A DNA stretch of 12,903 nucleotides. Source: Acidimicrobiia bacterium. GTDB lineage: Bacteria; Actinomycetota; Acidimicrobiia; Spongiisociales; SHLN01. Location of the stretch: assembly GCA_004283105.1 (NCBI GenBank), contig SHLN01000049.1, forward strand, positions 1-12,903, written 5' to 3'. The position numbers were made by a program, and so were the translations under genes. The notes below the pieces were generated by a model that worked only from the letters and a program-made list of their open reading frames with translations, was not told the DNA's origin and searched no databases. Positions 1 through 6,793 of the stretch are shown in pieces; position 1 is the first letter of the stretch, and every line of letters begins with the position of its first letter.

Positions 1-827
1 CCGGGCGCCGGGCGCCGGCGGGTTCAATCGGAAGGCGGCAAGTGGAGTATCCCCTCGGACGGCTTGCCTGGCCGGCCCTCGCCCTGACCGGGCTGGTCAT
101 GGCGCTCGCACTGGCGACTCCCATTCTCGTGTTCGTGGTGTGGGTGGTGCGGGGATCCAGCACGGTCGGAATCGGTTACTCAGGGCTGGGCGATTCGCTT
201 GGGTTTCTTGTCGAACCGACGGTGAGCTCAGCCGGGGCGGCGGCCCTGGCGGCATTGGTTGCCGTCGTCGTGATCGTCCCCGTGGCGTACGCGTCCGCCA
301 GGCGACGATCGTGGGTGTCGGAGTCGGCCGGGGCCGCCATCACGTCGGTGTTCGCTCTCCCGGGACTCGTCGTGGCCCTTTCCCTCGCATTCTGGGCCAT
401 TCGGGCCCCGGGAGCCCTGGGGGCCCTCTACCAGACCATGCCGTTGTTGGTCCTCGGCTACATACTCCACTTCGGCGCCCAGGCGCTCGGGCCGGCTCAG
501 GCTGCCATTGCGAGTGTTCCGGCGCGTCTCGATGAGGCTGCCCGGACGATGGGAGCCGGTGCGCGCCGCCGGTTTGTGACGGTGGAGCTTCCCCTCATCG
601 CGCCCGGCCTGATGGCCGGTGCCGGACTGGTCCTTCTGTCGACCCTCAAAGAGCTTCCCGCCACGCTGATACTGGCCCCGATCGGCTTCGAAACATTGGC
701 CACCCGGATCTGGACCGCCGCCGAGGATGGGTTCTTTGCCGAGGTTGGTATCACCTCGCTCGTGCTGGTCGGCCTGAGCGGCCTCCTCACCTGGCCATTG
801 CTGATCAGACGTGCGCTCCGGGAGTAG
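1..827 (+). CDS. Iron(III) ABC transporter permease, FbpB/SfuB type (5' truncated)
   Basis: Inner-membrane permease that would carry ferric iron, delivered by a periplasmic binding protein, into the cytoplasm. The reading frame is open to the left edge, and family members have two permease halves of about 500 residues in total, so this is the C-terminal half of a longer protein. A GTG at 42 is probably internal. Counting from that codon, membrane segments are visible near residues 13-37, 65-85, 99-121, 133-150, 187-207 and 234-255. The EAA loop that docks the ATPase lies at about 165-189 (EAARTMGAGARRR...PLIAPG). The KELPATLILAPIGFETLATR stretch near 203-222 is typical of iron(III) permeases. 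It ends at TAG 825-827 and is convergent with the copper chaperone gene. The partner ATPase and binding protein are not in the window. A thiamine or other Fbp-like substrate is less likely but not excluded. Confidence 0.85.
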   Translation, partial: GRRAPAGSIGRRQVEYPLGRLAWPALALTGLVMALALATPILVFVVWVVRGSSTVGIGYSGLGDSLGFLVEPTVSSAGAAALAALVAVVVIVPVAYASARRRSWVSESAGAAITSVFALPGLVVALSLAFWAIRAPGALGALYQTMPLLVLGYILHFGAQALGPAQAAIASVPARLDEAARTMGAGARRRFVTVELPLIAPGLMAGAGLVLLSTLKELPATLILAPIGFETLATRIWTAAEDGFFAEVGITSLVLVGLSGLLTWPLLIRRALRE

Positions 828-866
828 CAGGTTCCCCTGAAGGGTCGTGGCTGCTCGCAGGCGTGC

Positions 867-1301
867 CTAGCGGTCCTCTACCACGGCGGTCAGTTCTTCG
901 GTGTGGCTGTCTCCGTTAGCGTCCACGAACTCCAGCGTGATGTCGAGCTCCTCGCCTTCTGCGAAGTCGGCGATCCGGTCGATGCACATGATGTGAAGCC
1001 CGCCCGGAGCCAGGGTCACCGTCTCGGAGGCGGGAACGGGGATGCCGTTTTCCTGGCGCTGCATGCTCATGACCCCATCCACCATGGCGGACAGATGCAA
1101 CTCGGTCACCCGGCAGGCATCCGTGGCGGCTGAGACGAGGGTTTCGTCCGTGTCGGTCGGGTTGTCGATCGTCATGAAGAAGGCTGCCGTTGTTGCCCCG
1201 GTGGGGCTCGGCCGGGCCCAGGGATCCTCGAGGCTCAGAGCATCGCCGCCGGAGCAGGCGGCGGCGACAACGGCGATCGTCAACAACAGGTAGCGCTTCA
1301 C
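867..1301 (-). CDS. PCuAC-type copper chaperone, lipoprotein
   Basis: Extracytoplasmic copper(I) carrier that helps metallate the CuA/CuB centres of heme-copper oxidases. The 144-residue product starts at GTG 1301, preceded by an SD sequence (GAAAGGAA, 1309-1316) that overlaps the stop of the upstream SCO gene. Longer in-frame extensions lack an SD. The N-terminus is a lipoprotein signal ending in VAAAC (Cys16). The copper motif is intact: His69, Met80, His103 and Met105 in an H-x10-M-x22-H-x-M arrangement, close to the family's H-x10-M-x21-H-x-M. It is the last gene of a three-gene operon after two SCO proteins, with a 13-base gap, and converges on the iron permease. The operon context and the intact motif agree, so function is fairly secure. 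The client oxidase is inferred to be the ba3-type enzyme encoded in this window. Confidence 0.92.
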   Translation of the reverse strand: MKRYLLLTIAVVAAACSGGDALSLEDPWARPSPTGATTAAFFMTIDNPTDTDETLVSAATDACRVTELHLSAMVDGVMSMQRQENGIPVPASETVTLAPGGLHIMCIDRIADFAEGEELDITLEFVDANGDSHTEELTAVVEDR

Positions 1302-1314
1302 GGAAATGTTCCTT

Positions 1315-1920
1315 TCACAACAAGTAGTCCAGGTCGGACGCAATCTGGTCGGAGGTGGCATCGGGAGGAATGATGAGCTTCAGATGCCCTTCGCGGTCGA
1401 CCACCATGAGATTGGCGGTGTGACTGACGAGGTATCCGGTGTCAACGGTCCCTTCCTCTGCTTGAAAGAACACCCCATACACGGTGGCGACCTCCGCCAC
1501 CTCGGCCTCGGTCCCGGTCATGCCGAGGAAGCGCGGATCGAAGAACCCGAGGTACTCGCCGAGAAGCTCGGGTGTGTCGCGGGCCGGATCGACGCTCACC
1601 ATGATGACTTGTACGTCGTCGGACGCGTCTCCGAGCTTGTCGACCGCCTTCTTGAGCGTCGATAGCGTCGTCGGGCAGACATCGGGACAGAACGTGTACC
1701 CGAAATAGATGACGACTACCTGGTCCTCGAAGTCGCTCAGGCTGGCCCGCTCGCCGGTGCTGGTGATGAGATCGACCGTGGGGGCCGGGGTCTGGGACTG
1801 GATGACGGTCCCGGAGAACACGTGCGGCTGGAAGCGAGGGAGAACCACGGTCACGACGAGAAGGGCCAGCCCGATCCCGGCGGCGAGGGCGAGTGCGAGG
1901 GTGCGGAGGCGCCGGTTCAT
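1315..1920 (-). CDS. SCO1/SenC family copper-insertion protein, canonical paralogue
   Basis: Membrane-anchored thioredoxin-fold protein that delivers copper to, or reduces, the CuA site of cytochrome oxidase subunit II. The 201-residue product has one N-terminal membrane anchor (about residues 8-27) and an outer domain. Copper ligands are present: Cys78 and Cys82 in FCPDVCP, and His167 in VSHTANL. The VSVDPARDTPE segment is typical of SCO proteins. I chose ATG 1918-1920 because it overlaps the upstream SCO stop as ATGA (1917-1920), implying translational coupling; a GTG three codons earlier is possible. The next gene, encoding the PCuAC chaperone, begins 13 bases after its stop. Confidence 0.93.
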   Translation of the reverse strand: MNRRLRTLALALAAGIGLALLVVTVVLPRFQPHVFSGTVIQSQTPAPTVDLITSTGERASLSDFEDQVVVIYFGYTFCPDVCPTTLSTLKKAVDKLGDASDDVQVIMVSVDPARDTPELLGEYLGFFDPRFLGMTGTEAEVAEVATVYGVFFQAEEGTVDTGYLVSHTANLMVVDREGHLKLIIPPDATSDQIASDLDYLL

Positions 1921-2642
1921 GGGTAGCACAGGAAGAAGTGGGCGGCTTCGTAGGCAAGACCGGCGGCGCCGTGGCTGTTGCGGATCTCCTCACCGAGGAT
2001 GCCGATGTGGTTGAGCACCCGCTCGGAGTCGGGGGACCGCGTCTGATAGCGGTACTCGCCCCTCACCACCCCCCAGCCGTCGACGAGCACGAGCGCCGGA
2101 TCGAAGGCAAACGTGCCGTCGTCGCGCGGCTCAAAGTAGGTCTTGAAGCCAGATCCGATGATCGGCTTCATGAGATCCTCCGCCCCGGTGGCATAGATCC
2201 ACTCCTCGCCATCGGCTCCCATGGCCTCGGCCCGGGCCGCCAGTACCTCGGGGGTGTCGTTGGCGGGGTCGAAGGAGATGGTGACGAAGCGAACGTCGCT
2301 GTCACCCAGGTCGACGGTATCGACCTGATCACGGATCCGGGCCATGGTCGCCTCGGGGGCCGGGCACGGATCCTCGCACCCGGCGTACGTGAACGTGTAG
2401 AGCACGACCGAGCCGCGCAAGTCCTCGCTCGTCACCTGGGCGCCGTTCTGGTCGGTCAGCGAGAACCCGGGGGCGAGCCGGATGCGGGGGAGCACCTGGA
2501 TGGGTTCGAAGATCTTGAACCACATGGCACCGAGCACGAGGACCACGCCGAGGCCGGCGACGGCCAGAAACCAGGGCCGCCGGGTGAGCGGGCGGGTTTC
2601 GGCAGTCTCTATAGACTCCATCCTTGTGTCCGTGATCGTCAC
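1917..2642 (-). CDS. SCO1/SenC family protein, divergent paralogue lacking the usual copper His
   Basis: Second SCO-like thioredoxin-fold protein, 241 residues, anchored by a helix at about 24-41. The Cys pair is kept (Cys89 and Cys93 in GCEDPCP), as is the ISFDPANDTPE element. However, the position expected to hold the third copper ligand reads FAFDPALVLVD, with no His. An unusual tail, LAYEAAHFFLCYP, ends the protein and adds a His and a Cys. The protein may therefore act as a thiol-disulfide reductant for CuA or for its SCO partner rather than as a copper carrier; this is inference. The listed start is GTG 2642, with a weak AGAGG about 12 bases upstream. ATG 2621 would give 234 residues but has AAGG directly against it. 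The start codon touches that of the divergent gene at 2643. Confidence 0.85.
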   Translation of the reverse strand: MTITDTRMESIETAETRPLTRRPWFLAVAGLGVVLVLGAMWFKIFEPIQVLPRIRLAPGFSLTDQNGAQVTSEDLRGSVVLYTFTYAGCEDPCPAPEATMARIRDQVDTVDLGDSDVRFVTISFDPANDTPEVLAARAEAMGADGEEWIYATGAEDLMKPIIGSGFKTYFEPRDDGTFAFDPALVLVDGWGVVRGEYRYQTRSPDSERVLNHIGILGEEIRNSHGAAGLAYEAAHFFLCYP

Positions 2643-3074
2643 GTGGTGACTCGACCTCTCGTTTCCCGCAACGCCCTCATCGCAGGCGTCGTCATCGTCG
2701 CGTCCATCGTGGCCCTGGCGTTCTTTACGGCGCCGAACCCAACGGCGCCCGATGATGACGGCGATCCCTGGACGGGCCGCTGGCTCATCAACGGGCAGAG
2801 TGCGCAGGATACCGAGTACTCGGGGTCACTCACTATTCGTCGAACATCGAACGGTTATGACCTGCAGTGGCTCGTTACCGGCGACATCGCCCTCGGAGAG
2901 GGCCGGGTAGTCGGGTCGCGCCTGGAGGCAAGCTGGCGGTCCACGTCGGCTATCTCTGGAGAGGCAACCGGCTCGGCGGTGTACACCGTCGACGCCGACG
3001 GCAGCATCATCGGTTCCCGCACCATCGACGGTGTGGACGGCGAGGGGACCGAAGAGGGCGAACCGGCGGGCTAG
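2643..3074 (+). CDS. Membrane-anchored extracytoplasmic protein of unknown function
   Basis: A 143-residue protein with one hydrophobic segment near the N-terminus (about 11-29), then a Pro/Asp-rich linker, then an outer domain. The domain has the pattern WTGRW...YSGSLTIRR...GYDLQW...GEGRVVGSRLEASW...YTVDADGSIIGSRT, which looks like consecutive beta strands with a lipocalin-like or small barrel character. The tail is acidic and probably disordered. I do not recognise a named family. The start is GTG 2643 or the adjacent GTG 2646; neither has an SD sequence. Reading upstream in frame would run antisense through the SCO gene and is not credible. It is divergent from the SCO operon and convergent, with a 9-base gap, to the small basic protein gene. 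Its position suggests, but does not show, a link to oxidase assembly or the cell envelope. Confidence 0.7.
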   Translation: MVTRPLVSRNALIAGVVIVASIVALAFFTAPNPTAPDDDGDPWTGRWLINGQSAQDTEYSGSLTIRRTSNGYDLQWLVTGDIALGEGRVVGSRLEASWRSTSAISGEATGSAVYTVDADGSIIGSRTIDGVDGEGTEEGEPAG

Positions 3075-3083
3075 GAGCCGGGA

Positions 3084-3338
3084 CTACTCGGATTCGATTC
3101 CGAGCTCGGTGAGGATGCGGGTTCGTTCCTCGGTGAAGACGTCCAGGCTGATCGATTTGGCCTGGAAGCGGGCGTTGAGGGTGGCGAACTCCTCGAGGAG
3201 GTCGGCCTCATCGGCGGCCGACAGGCCCGCTTCCTCGGCCGGTGGGGCGTCCCGCTTGGCTTGTTTGGCGGCCTGCTTGGCCTGGCGGGCACGTTCACGG
3301 GCTCGCTTTGCCATCGCTTCTCCGCCGCGCTTAGCCAT
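3084..3338 (-). CDS. Small basic/acidic coiled-coil protein (SHOCT-like C-terminus), unknown function
   Basis: An 84-residue protein of two halves. The first 30 residues are Lys/Arg/Ala/Gln-rich and helical (ARERARQAKQAAKQAKR). The second is acidic, ending in FATLNARFQAKSISLDVFTEERTRIL. The latter resembles short helical modules of the SHOCT type, in which a loop such as G-x-I-[ST]-x-E-E-[FY] separates two helices; the match is by eye and tentative. No signal peptide or membrane helix is visible. Two starts are plausible: ATG 3338, just downstream of a perfect palindrome, and ATG 3314, which has a good SD (GGAG) at normal spacing and repeats the MAKR sequence. Both are reasonable; the longer form is listed. 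It lies downstream of the RNA-binding protein gene, beyond a hairpin, and converges with the gene at 2643-3074. Confidence 0.65.
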   Translation of the reverse strand: MAKRGGEAMAKRARERARQAKQAAKQAKRDAPPAEEAGLSAADEADLLEEFATLNARFQAKSISLDVFTEERTRILTELGIESE

Positions 3339-3350
3339 GGGTGATCACCC
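3339..3350. repeat. Perfect 12-base palindrome GGGTGATCACCC
   Basis: A perfect inverted repeat sits immediately before the ATG at 3336-3338. It could be an operator or fold in the mRNA to mask the start of the small coiled-coil protein. No regulator is identified, and a palindrome this short can occur by chance in GC-rich DNA. Confidence 0.35.
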
Positions 3351-3363
3351 CGGATACGGCAGA

Positions 3364-3404
3364 ACGCCGGGCAGAGAAGGACGAATCCTTCCCCAACCCG
3401 GCGT
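3364..3404 (-). terminator. Two-stage hairpin downstream of the RNA-binding protein gene
   Basis: The arms ACGCCGGG (3364-3371) and CCCGGCGT (3397-3404) pair over 8 bases. Inside them GAAGGA (3376-3381) and TCCTTC (3386-3391) form a second 6-base stem with a CGAA loop. It lies 27 bases beyond the RRM gene stop on the minus strand, where a terminator would be expected. Only TTCTG follows, not a proper T-run, so it could instead be an mRNA-stabilising or attenuating structure ahead of the small gene at 3084-3338. Confidence 0.45.
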
Positions 3405-3431
3405 CTGTCAGGTTCTTGTTCGTCGGCCGGC

Positions 3432-3686
3432 TCAGCGTGAGCGCTCTTTGGCGACGTTGACCTTGAGGTTGCGGCCATCGACCTCGGCGCCGTCGAGCGT
3501 CGAGATCGCCTTCTGCGCCTCGTCGGACGAGGACATTTCGACGAATCCGAAACCGCGGCTGCGGCCGGTCTCGCGGTCTTCGACGACCTGGGCCCGGGTC
3601 ACCGTGCCGTACTCGGCGAAGAGTCGCTCGAGATCGGACGTGCTGGTCGAGAACGCGAGGTTCCCTACGTAGATATTGGTGGACAT
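3432..3686 (-). CDS. Single-RRM RNA-binding protein
   Basis: A small 84-residue protein consisting of one RNA-recognition motif plus a short basic tail (KERSR). RNP2 is IYVGNL (residues 5-10) and RNP1 is RGFGFVEM (44-51), giving the aromatic residues that stack on RNA bases. Such proteins in bacteria (for example the Rbp proteins of cyanobacteria) bind single-stranded RNA and are often stress- or cold-induced. The start ATG 3686 is fixed by an SD sequence AAAGGAG (3694-3700) at good spacing. The frame stays open upstream, but that extension is low-complexity and lacks RRM character. The gene has a leader of about 150 bases with hairpins. It appears monocistronic, with a hairpin downstream. 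Confidence 0.93.
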   Translation of the reverse strand: MSTNIYVGNLAFSTSTSDLERLFAEYGTVTRAQVVEDRETGRSRGFGFVEMSSSDEAQKAISTLDGAEVDGRNLKVNVAKERSR

Positions 3687-3882
3687 GTGCTTGCTCCTTT
3701 GAGCTGAACCGTCGAATGAAACACCTGGCAAGCCGGGCACCCCGGTTCCCGAGCTGTGAACTTGGGGACTGAGCTGCCCTGCTGCGACACCCGACGGGAC
3801 GACAGAAGCAGAGCAAGGCGGCAGCACGATCGCGTGCTGTGACCTGATGTTAGCCGCCCATCACGGATATTGACGCCGCCAG
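3687..3882 (-). promoter_or_regulatory. Promoter and structured 5' leader of the RRM gene
   Basis: This 196-base non-coding gap lies between the ABC ATPase stop and the RRM gene. On the minus strand, TAACAT (3847-3852) fits a TANNNT -10 box; no convincing -35 is seen. Transcription from it would give a leader of about 150 bases. Near its 5' end is a hairpin with a 7-base perfect stem: CAGCACG (3822-3828), loop ATCG, CGTGCTG (3833-3839). Long structured leaders of small RNA-binding protein genes often mediate autoregulation or temperature control; that role is inference here. Confidence 0.45.
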
Positions 3883-4563
3883 TCAGCCGGGGCCATCGAG
3901 CAGTTCTCCGTCGAGGATCCGCACCGTCCGGTCGGTGTACTCGACCATGCGGAGGTCGTGCGTCACCATGATGCCCGCTTTCCCCCGGCTCTTGATTTCC
4001 GAGGCCAGCAATTGAACGACCTGTGTCCCGAGCTCGGTATCGAGGGAGGCGGTCGGCTCATCGACAAGGATGAGATCGGGGTCACTGACGAGGGCCCGGC
4101 CGATGGCGACCCGCTGCCGTTCGCCACCGGACAGCTCCTCGGGAAGGTTGTCATGCCGATCGGCCAATCCGAGCTCTTCGAGCAACTGGTCCGTCCGGTC
4201 CTCGATCTCTGATCGGGGGGCGTCGGATATCGATGCCATGACCGTCAGGTTCTCCCGCGCCGTCAGGAACGGAACGAGGTTGAAACCCTGAAAGACGAAA
4301 CCGACTCGATTGGCCCGGAATCGAGTCTGCTCCTTCTTCGAGAGCTCGGTGAGGGCCGTGTCCCCGATGGTCACCGAGCCCTCGGTGGGAGACAGAAGGC
4401 CGCCGATGACCGACAGAAGGGTCGTCTTGCCCGAGCCAGAAGGACCGAGCAGGGCGAGGAATTCGTTATCGCTCAGCTCGAGATCTGCGTGGCACAGAGC
4501 GCGCACCGCGGTGTGTCCAGAGCCGTACACCTTGGTCACGTCGTTGACAGTCAAAGCGGTCAT
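3883..4563 (-). CDS. ABC transporter ATPase, LolD/MacB-type
   Basis: Cytoplasmic ATPase of 226 residues that would power the two FtsX-like permeases encoded just upstream. All motifs are intact: Walker A GPSGSGKT (40-47), Q-loop Gln92 in VFQGFNLVP, signature LSGGERQ (144-150), Walker B LILVDEP (164-170) with catalytic Glu169, D-loop SLD and switch His202. The VFQGFNLVP and THDLRMVEYTDR segments are typical of the LolD/MacB/FtsE-like clade, whose members perform mechanotransmission or export rather than import. The start overlaps the upstream permease stop as ATGA (4560-4563), with an SD GGAGGTGA just before it. It is the last gene of a three-gene operon. The substrate is unknown. Confidence 0.95.
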   Translation of the reverse strand: MTALTVNDVTKVYGSGHTAVRALCHADLELSDNEFLALLGPSGSGKTTLLSVIGGLLSPTEGSVTIGDTALTELSKKEQTRFRANRVGFVFQGFNLVPFLTARENLTVMASISDAPRSEIEDRTDQLLEELGLADRHDNLPEELSGGERQRVAIGRALVSDPDLILVDEPTASLDTELGTQVVQLLASEIKSRGKAGIMVTHDLRMVEYTDRTVRILDGELLDGPG

Positions 4564-5684
4564 GCCTCACCTCCGAGAGCCGATGCAGGGTCGATGCGGA
4601 TGATGCGGCGGAACGAGAGCACGGCTCCCAGGGCGCCCATCACGATGGTTGCGAGAAACAGGGTGCGGGCCGTGCCGGCGAGGAACTCGACCGGTACTGC
4701 GGGCGGAAGCACGAGTGCAAGGAGGCGCGAGAGGGCGAACCCGAGCACATATCCGGCCACCGTGGCGATGAGCGCCTGGATGAGAACCCCGCGCAGGAGC
4801 AAGTAGTTCGAGGAACCGATGGCCTTGAGGATGGCGAGCTGCCCTCGCTTCTCGAGGGTGATGAGGGCGAAGAAGAGGGCGATGACGATGCCGACCACGA
4901 CGAAACTCACCACGATGATGGCTGTAAAGGTCGACGCCTGCTGCTCCACGCCGGGGAGCGACAGGATTGCCTCATCGATTGTGACCGTCTCTGTGGTCCC
5001 AAGGGCGGCATCAATCGCAGCTGTGACCGCCTCCACCCCGGCCCCACCGCTCACCGCGATCGGGAACGCCTGAGCGACCGACCCGCCACCGACCGTCTCG
5101 GGACGGATCTCGAACCGGAGCGACTCCCAGGTCTCCAACGTCACCCACAGCGTGTCGGCCAGCAGGTAGCGGGCGTCCGAGACGAACCCGACGACTTCCA
5201 CCGGCTGGGCCGAGCCGGTGAGGAGCACCAAAGAACCAAGCTCGATGCCCTTGTCGCGCAGTGACATATCGGCCAATCCAACGAATTGTTCGCCCGTCGC
5301 AGGTCGGCGGCCTGCGGTGAGAGCCGTCGGTTCGCCGACCCGTCCCGGCAGATGACCGATGACCGCGATGTCGAAGAGGTCACCGTCGGTTGCCGCCGTC
5401 GCCAGGAGAATCCCGAGGGCGCCTGCGTCGGCCACCCCCTCCACCGACGTCACCGATTCGAGGTCCTCGACGGGGAGCGCGCTCCGGACGAGCGATCGTC
5501 GTCCGTCTGCCGAGTACACGTAGGCATCGGCGTCGCTGTTCCTGAAGGCCCCGGTCGATCCGATGAAGAGACCGTCGGCCAGCGCGGCGAGGATCAGCAC
5601 GAGGAAGACGATGAAGGCGACGGCGCCGATGATTGATGCCCAGCGGCCCCGGCGGCGGCGGATCTCGGCGATTGCCAGCTGCAT
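4560..5684 (-). CDS. FtsX/MacB-like ABC permease, second of a pair
   Basis: A 374-residue membrane protein with the MacB/FtsX plan: one N-terminal helix (about 15-38), a large extracytoplasmic domain (about 40-250), then three helices (about 253-277, 296-320 and 336-357). The FtsX-type signature is present in the cytoplasmic loop (KRGQLAILKAIGSSNYLL), and the end carries RRIIRIDPASALGG, matching the conserved R-I-x-x-x-x-P-x-x-A-L element. It starts at ATG 5684, overlapping the upstream permease stop as TGATG. It is a diverged paralogue of the upstream permease; both share a DADAYVYSADGRRSLVRS-like segment after the first helix. The two probably form a heterodimer with the ATPase. No periplasmic adaptor or outer-membrane partner is present, so export, lipid handling or cell-wall signalling are all possible. 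Confidence 0.9.
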   Translation of the reverse strand: MQLAIAEIRRRRGRWASIIGAVAFIVFLVLILAALADGLFIGSTGAFRNSDADAYVYSADGRRSLVRSALPVEDLESVTSVEGVADAGALGILLATAATDGDLFDIAVIGHLPGRVGEPTALTAGRRPATGEQFVGLADMSLRDKGIELGSLVLLTGSAQPVEVVGFVSDARYLLADTLWVTLETWESLRFEIRPETVGGGSVAQAFPIAVSGGAGVEAVTAAIDAALGTTETVTIDEAILSLPGVEQQASTFTAIIVVSFVVVGIVIALFFALITLEKRGQLAILKAIGSSNYLLLRGVLIQALIATVAGYVLGFALSRLLALVLPPAVPVEFLAGTARTLFLATIVMGALGAVLSFRRIIRIDPASALGGEA

Positions 5685-6793
5685 CAGCGGGTCCCCTGCG
5701 CGGCCTCGGCCGGGTCGGCCCGGGCGATTCGTCGAACGGACAGCAACCCCGAGAGAACAGAGAACACGAGAACGGCCACCGTCACCGTCAGAACGAGGCG
5801 GACATCAACCGAGAGGGGAAAAGCCGGGTTCGATCCGAGGGTCGCCCCCATGAGAAGCAGGGTTCCAAACACGGAACCGAGCAGCACGAGAATGATGATC
5901 TGGGCGATGAGGGACCCGGCCAGATACCCGGTGGACGCCCCCACCGCTCGCAGCGTGACGAAGCTACGCAGCTTCTGGACGGTCAGGATCAAGAAGAAGA
6001 AGCCCACCACGAGGACGACGATCCCGAATGTGATCCCGACGATGAGGGTGAAGCTCTGGCTTATCGAGTCGACCCCGGGCGTTCCGGACGCGGCGGATAC
6101 CCGGTCGAGGCCCTCGACCCCCGCCACCATCGCGGTGATGCGGTCTCCGACAACGGCCGCCTCCTCATCGGAGGCGATCTCCACTGCAACGAGCGAGAGC
6201 GGAATGATCGGCGAACCGGGAAACTCTTGCTCGAAGACATCGACCCACCGGGTGAAGTCGAGATAGGCCGTGGCTACCACGGCATAGCGGCGGTCCTGCA
6301 CGTAGCCGACGATCTCCAGCTCCGTCCCGCTCGGGATGAGGGTGATCGTCTCGCCGATTTCGAAGCCTTCGGCGGTGGCGGATTCGTCGACTACGACCTC
6401 GCCCGGCCCGGGGAGCCGGCCTTGCACGATCGGGTCCGGCCGGCCCGGTCCGGTGAGATCAACCCCCCACAGCGACAGGTCGGTCAGCTCGGTGTCGACG
6501 GTGGCGGTGAGGGTGAGCTCACCAATGGGGGCGGCAGCCACGACGCCCGGCACGGTGAGGACTTCGCCGACCACCGACGGGTCGATCCGGCTCGCCTGCA
6601 GGTTGCGGCGTGCGGTGTCTTCGTACACGAGCACGTCGGCCGAGTTGTTCTCTATCGCCCCGATGAAGAATCCGAGCAGCGTGGCCGAGAGTGTGTTGAG
6701 GAAGAGCAAGAGGAAGATGAGCAGACCGACCGCGCCGGCCAGCAGGCTGAAGCGCAATTTGGAGCGCCAGAGATCCCGGAGTGCGATGAACAT
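5684..6793 (-). CDS. FtsX/MacB-like ABC permease, first of a pair
   Basis: A 369-residue permease with the same plan as its downstream paralogue: N-terminal helix (about 15-37), outer domain (about 40-245), and three C-terminal helices. The coupling loop reads KLRSFVTLRAVGASTGYLAG, and the end is RRIARADPAEAAQG. After the first helix SADVLVYEDTARRNLQASRI parallels the other permease, supporting ancient duplication. The start ATG 6793 has no SD, but a TAGTCT -10 box lies 9 bases upstream, so translation is probably leaderless. It is first in the operon and divergent from the methyltransferase gene. The substrate cannot be read from sequence. Confidence 0.9.
   Translation of the reverse strand: MFIALRDLWRSKLRFSLLAGAVGLLIFLLLFLNTLSATLLGFFIGAIENNSADVLVYEDTARRNLQASRIDPSVVGEVLTVPGVVAAAPIGELTLTATVDTELTDLSLWGVDLTGPGRPDPIVQGRLPGPGEVVVDESATAEGFEIGETITLIPSGTELEIVGYVQDRRYAVVATAYLDFTRWVDVFEQEFPGSPIIPLSLVAVEIASDEEAAVVGDRITAMVAGVEGLDRVSAASGTPGVDSISQSFTLIVGITFGIVVLVVGFFFLILTVQKLRSFVTLRAVGASTGYLAGSLIAQIIILVLLGSVFGTLLLMGATLGSNPAFPLSVDVRLVLTVTVAVLVFSVLSGLLSVRRIARADPAEAAQGTR

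Noticed and set aside
1..20. GGGCGCC tandem repeat at the left edge
   Set aside because: It lies inside the truncated permease frame and encodes Gly/Ala/Arg-rich linker; only two units are visible.
42..827. Iron permease as a complete gene starting at GTG 42
   Set aside because: The frame is open to the window edge, there is no SD before 42, and the family is about twice as long.
828..866. Terminator between the convergent permease and PCuAC genes
   Set aside because: Only 3-4 base stems (for example CCC/GGG) and no T-run are visible in the 39 bases.
1893..2642. N-terminal extension of the plus-strand gene at 2643
   Set aside because: It would overlap the SCO gene antisense for 250 codons; the hydrophobic anchor expected at an N-terminus begins only after 2643.
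3687..3827. 47-codon N-terminal extension of the RRM protein
   Set aside because: The ATG at 3686 has a strong SD and starts exactly at the RRM; the extension is Ser/Gly/Pro-rich without family support.
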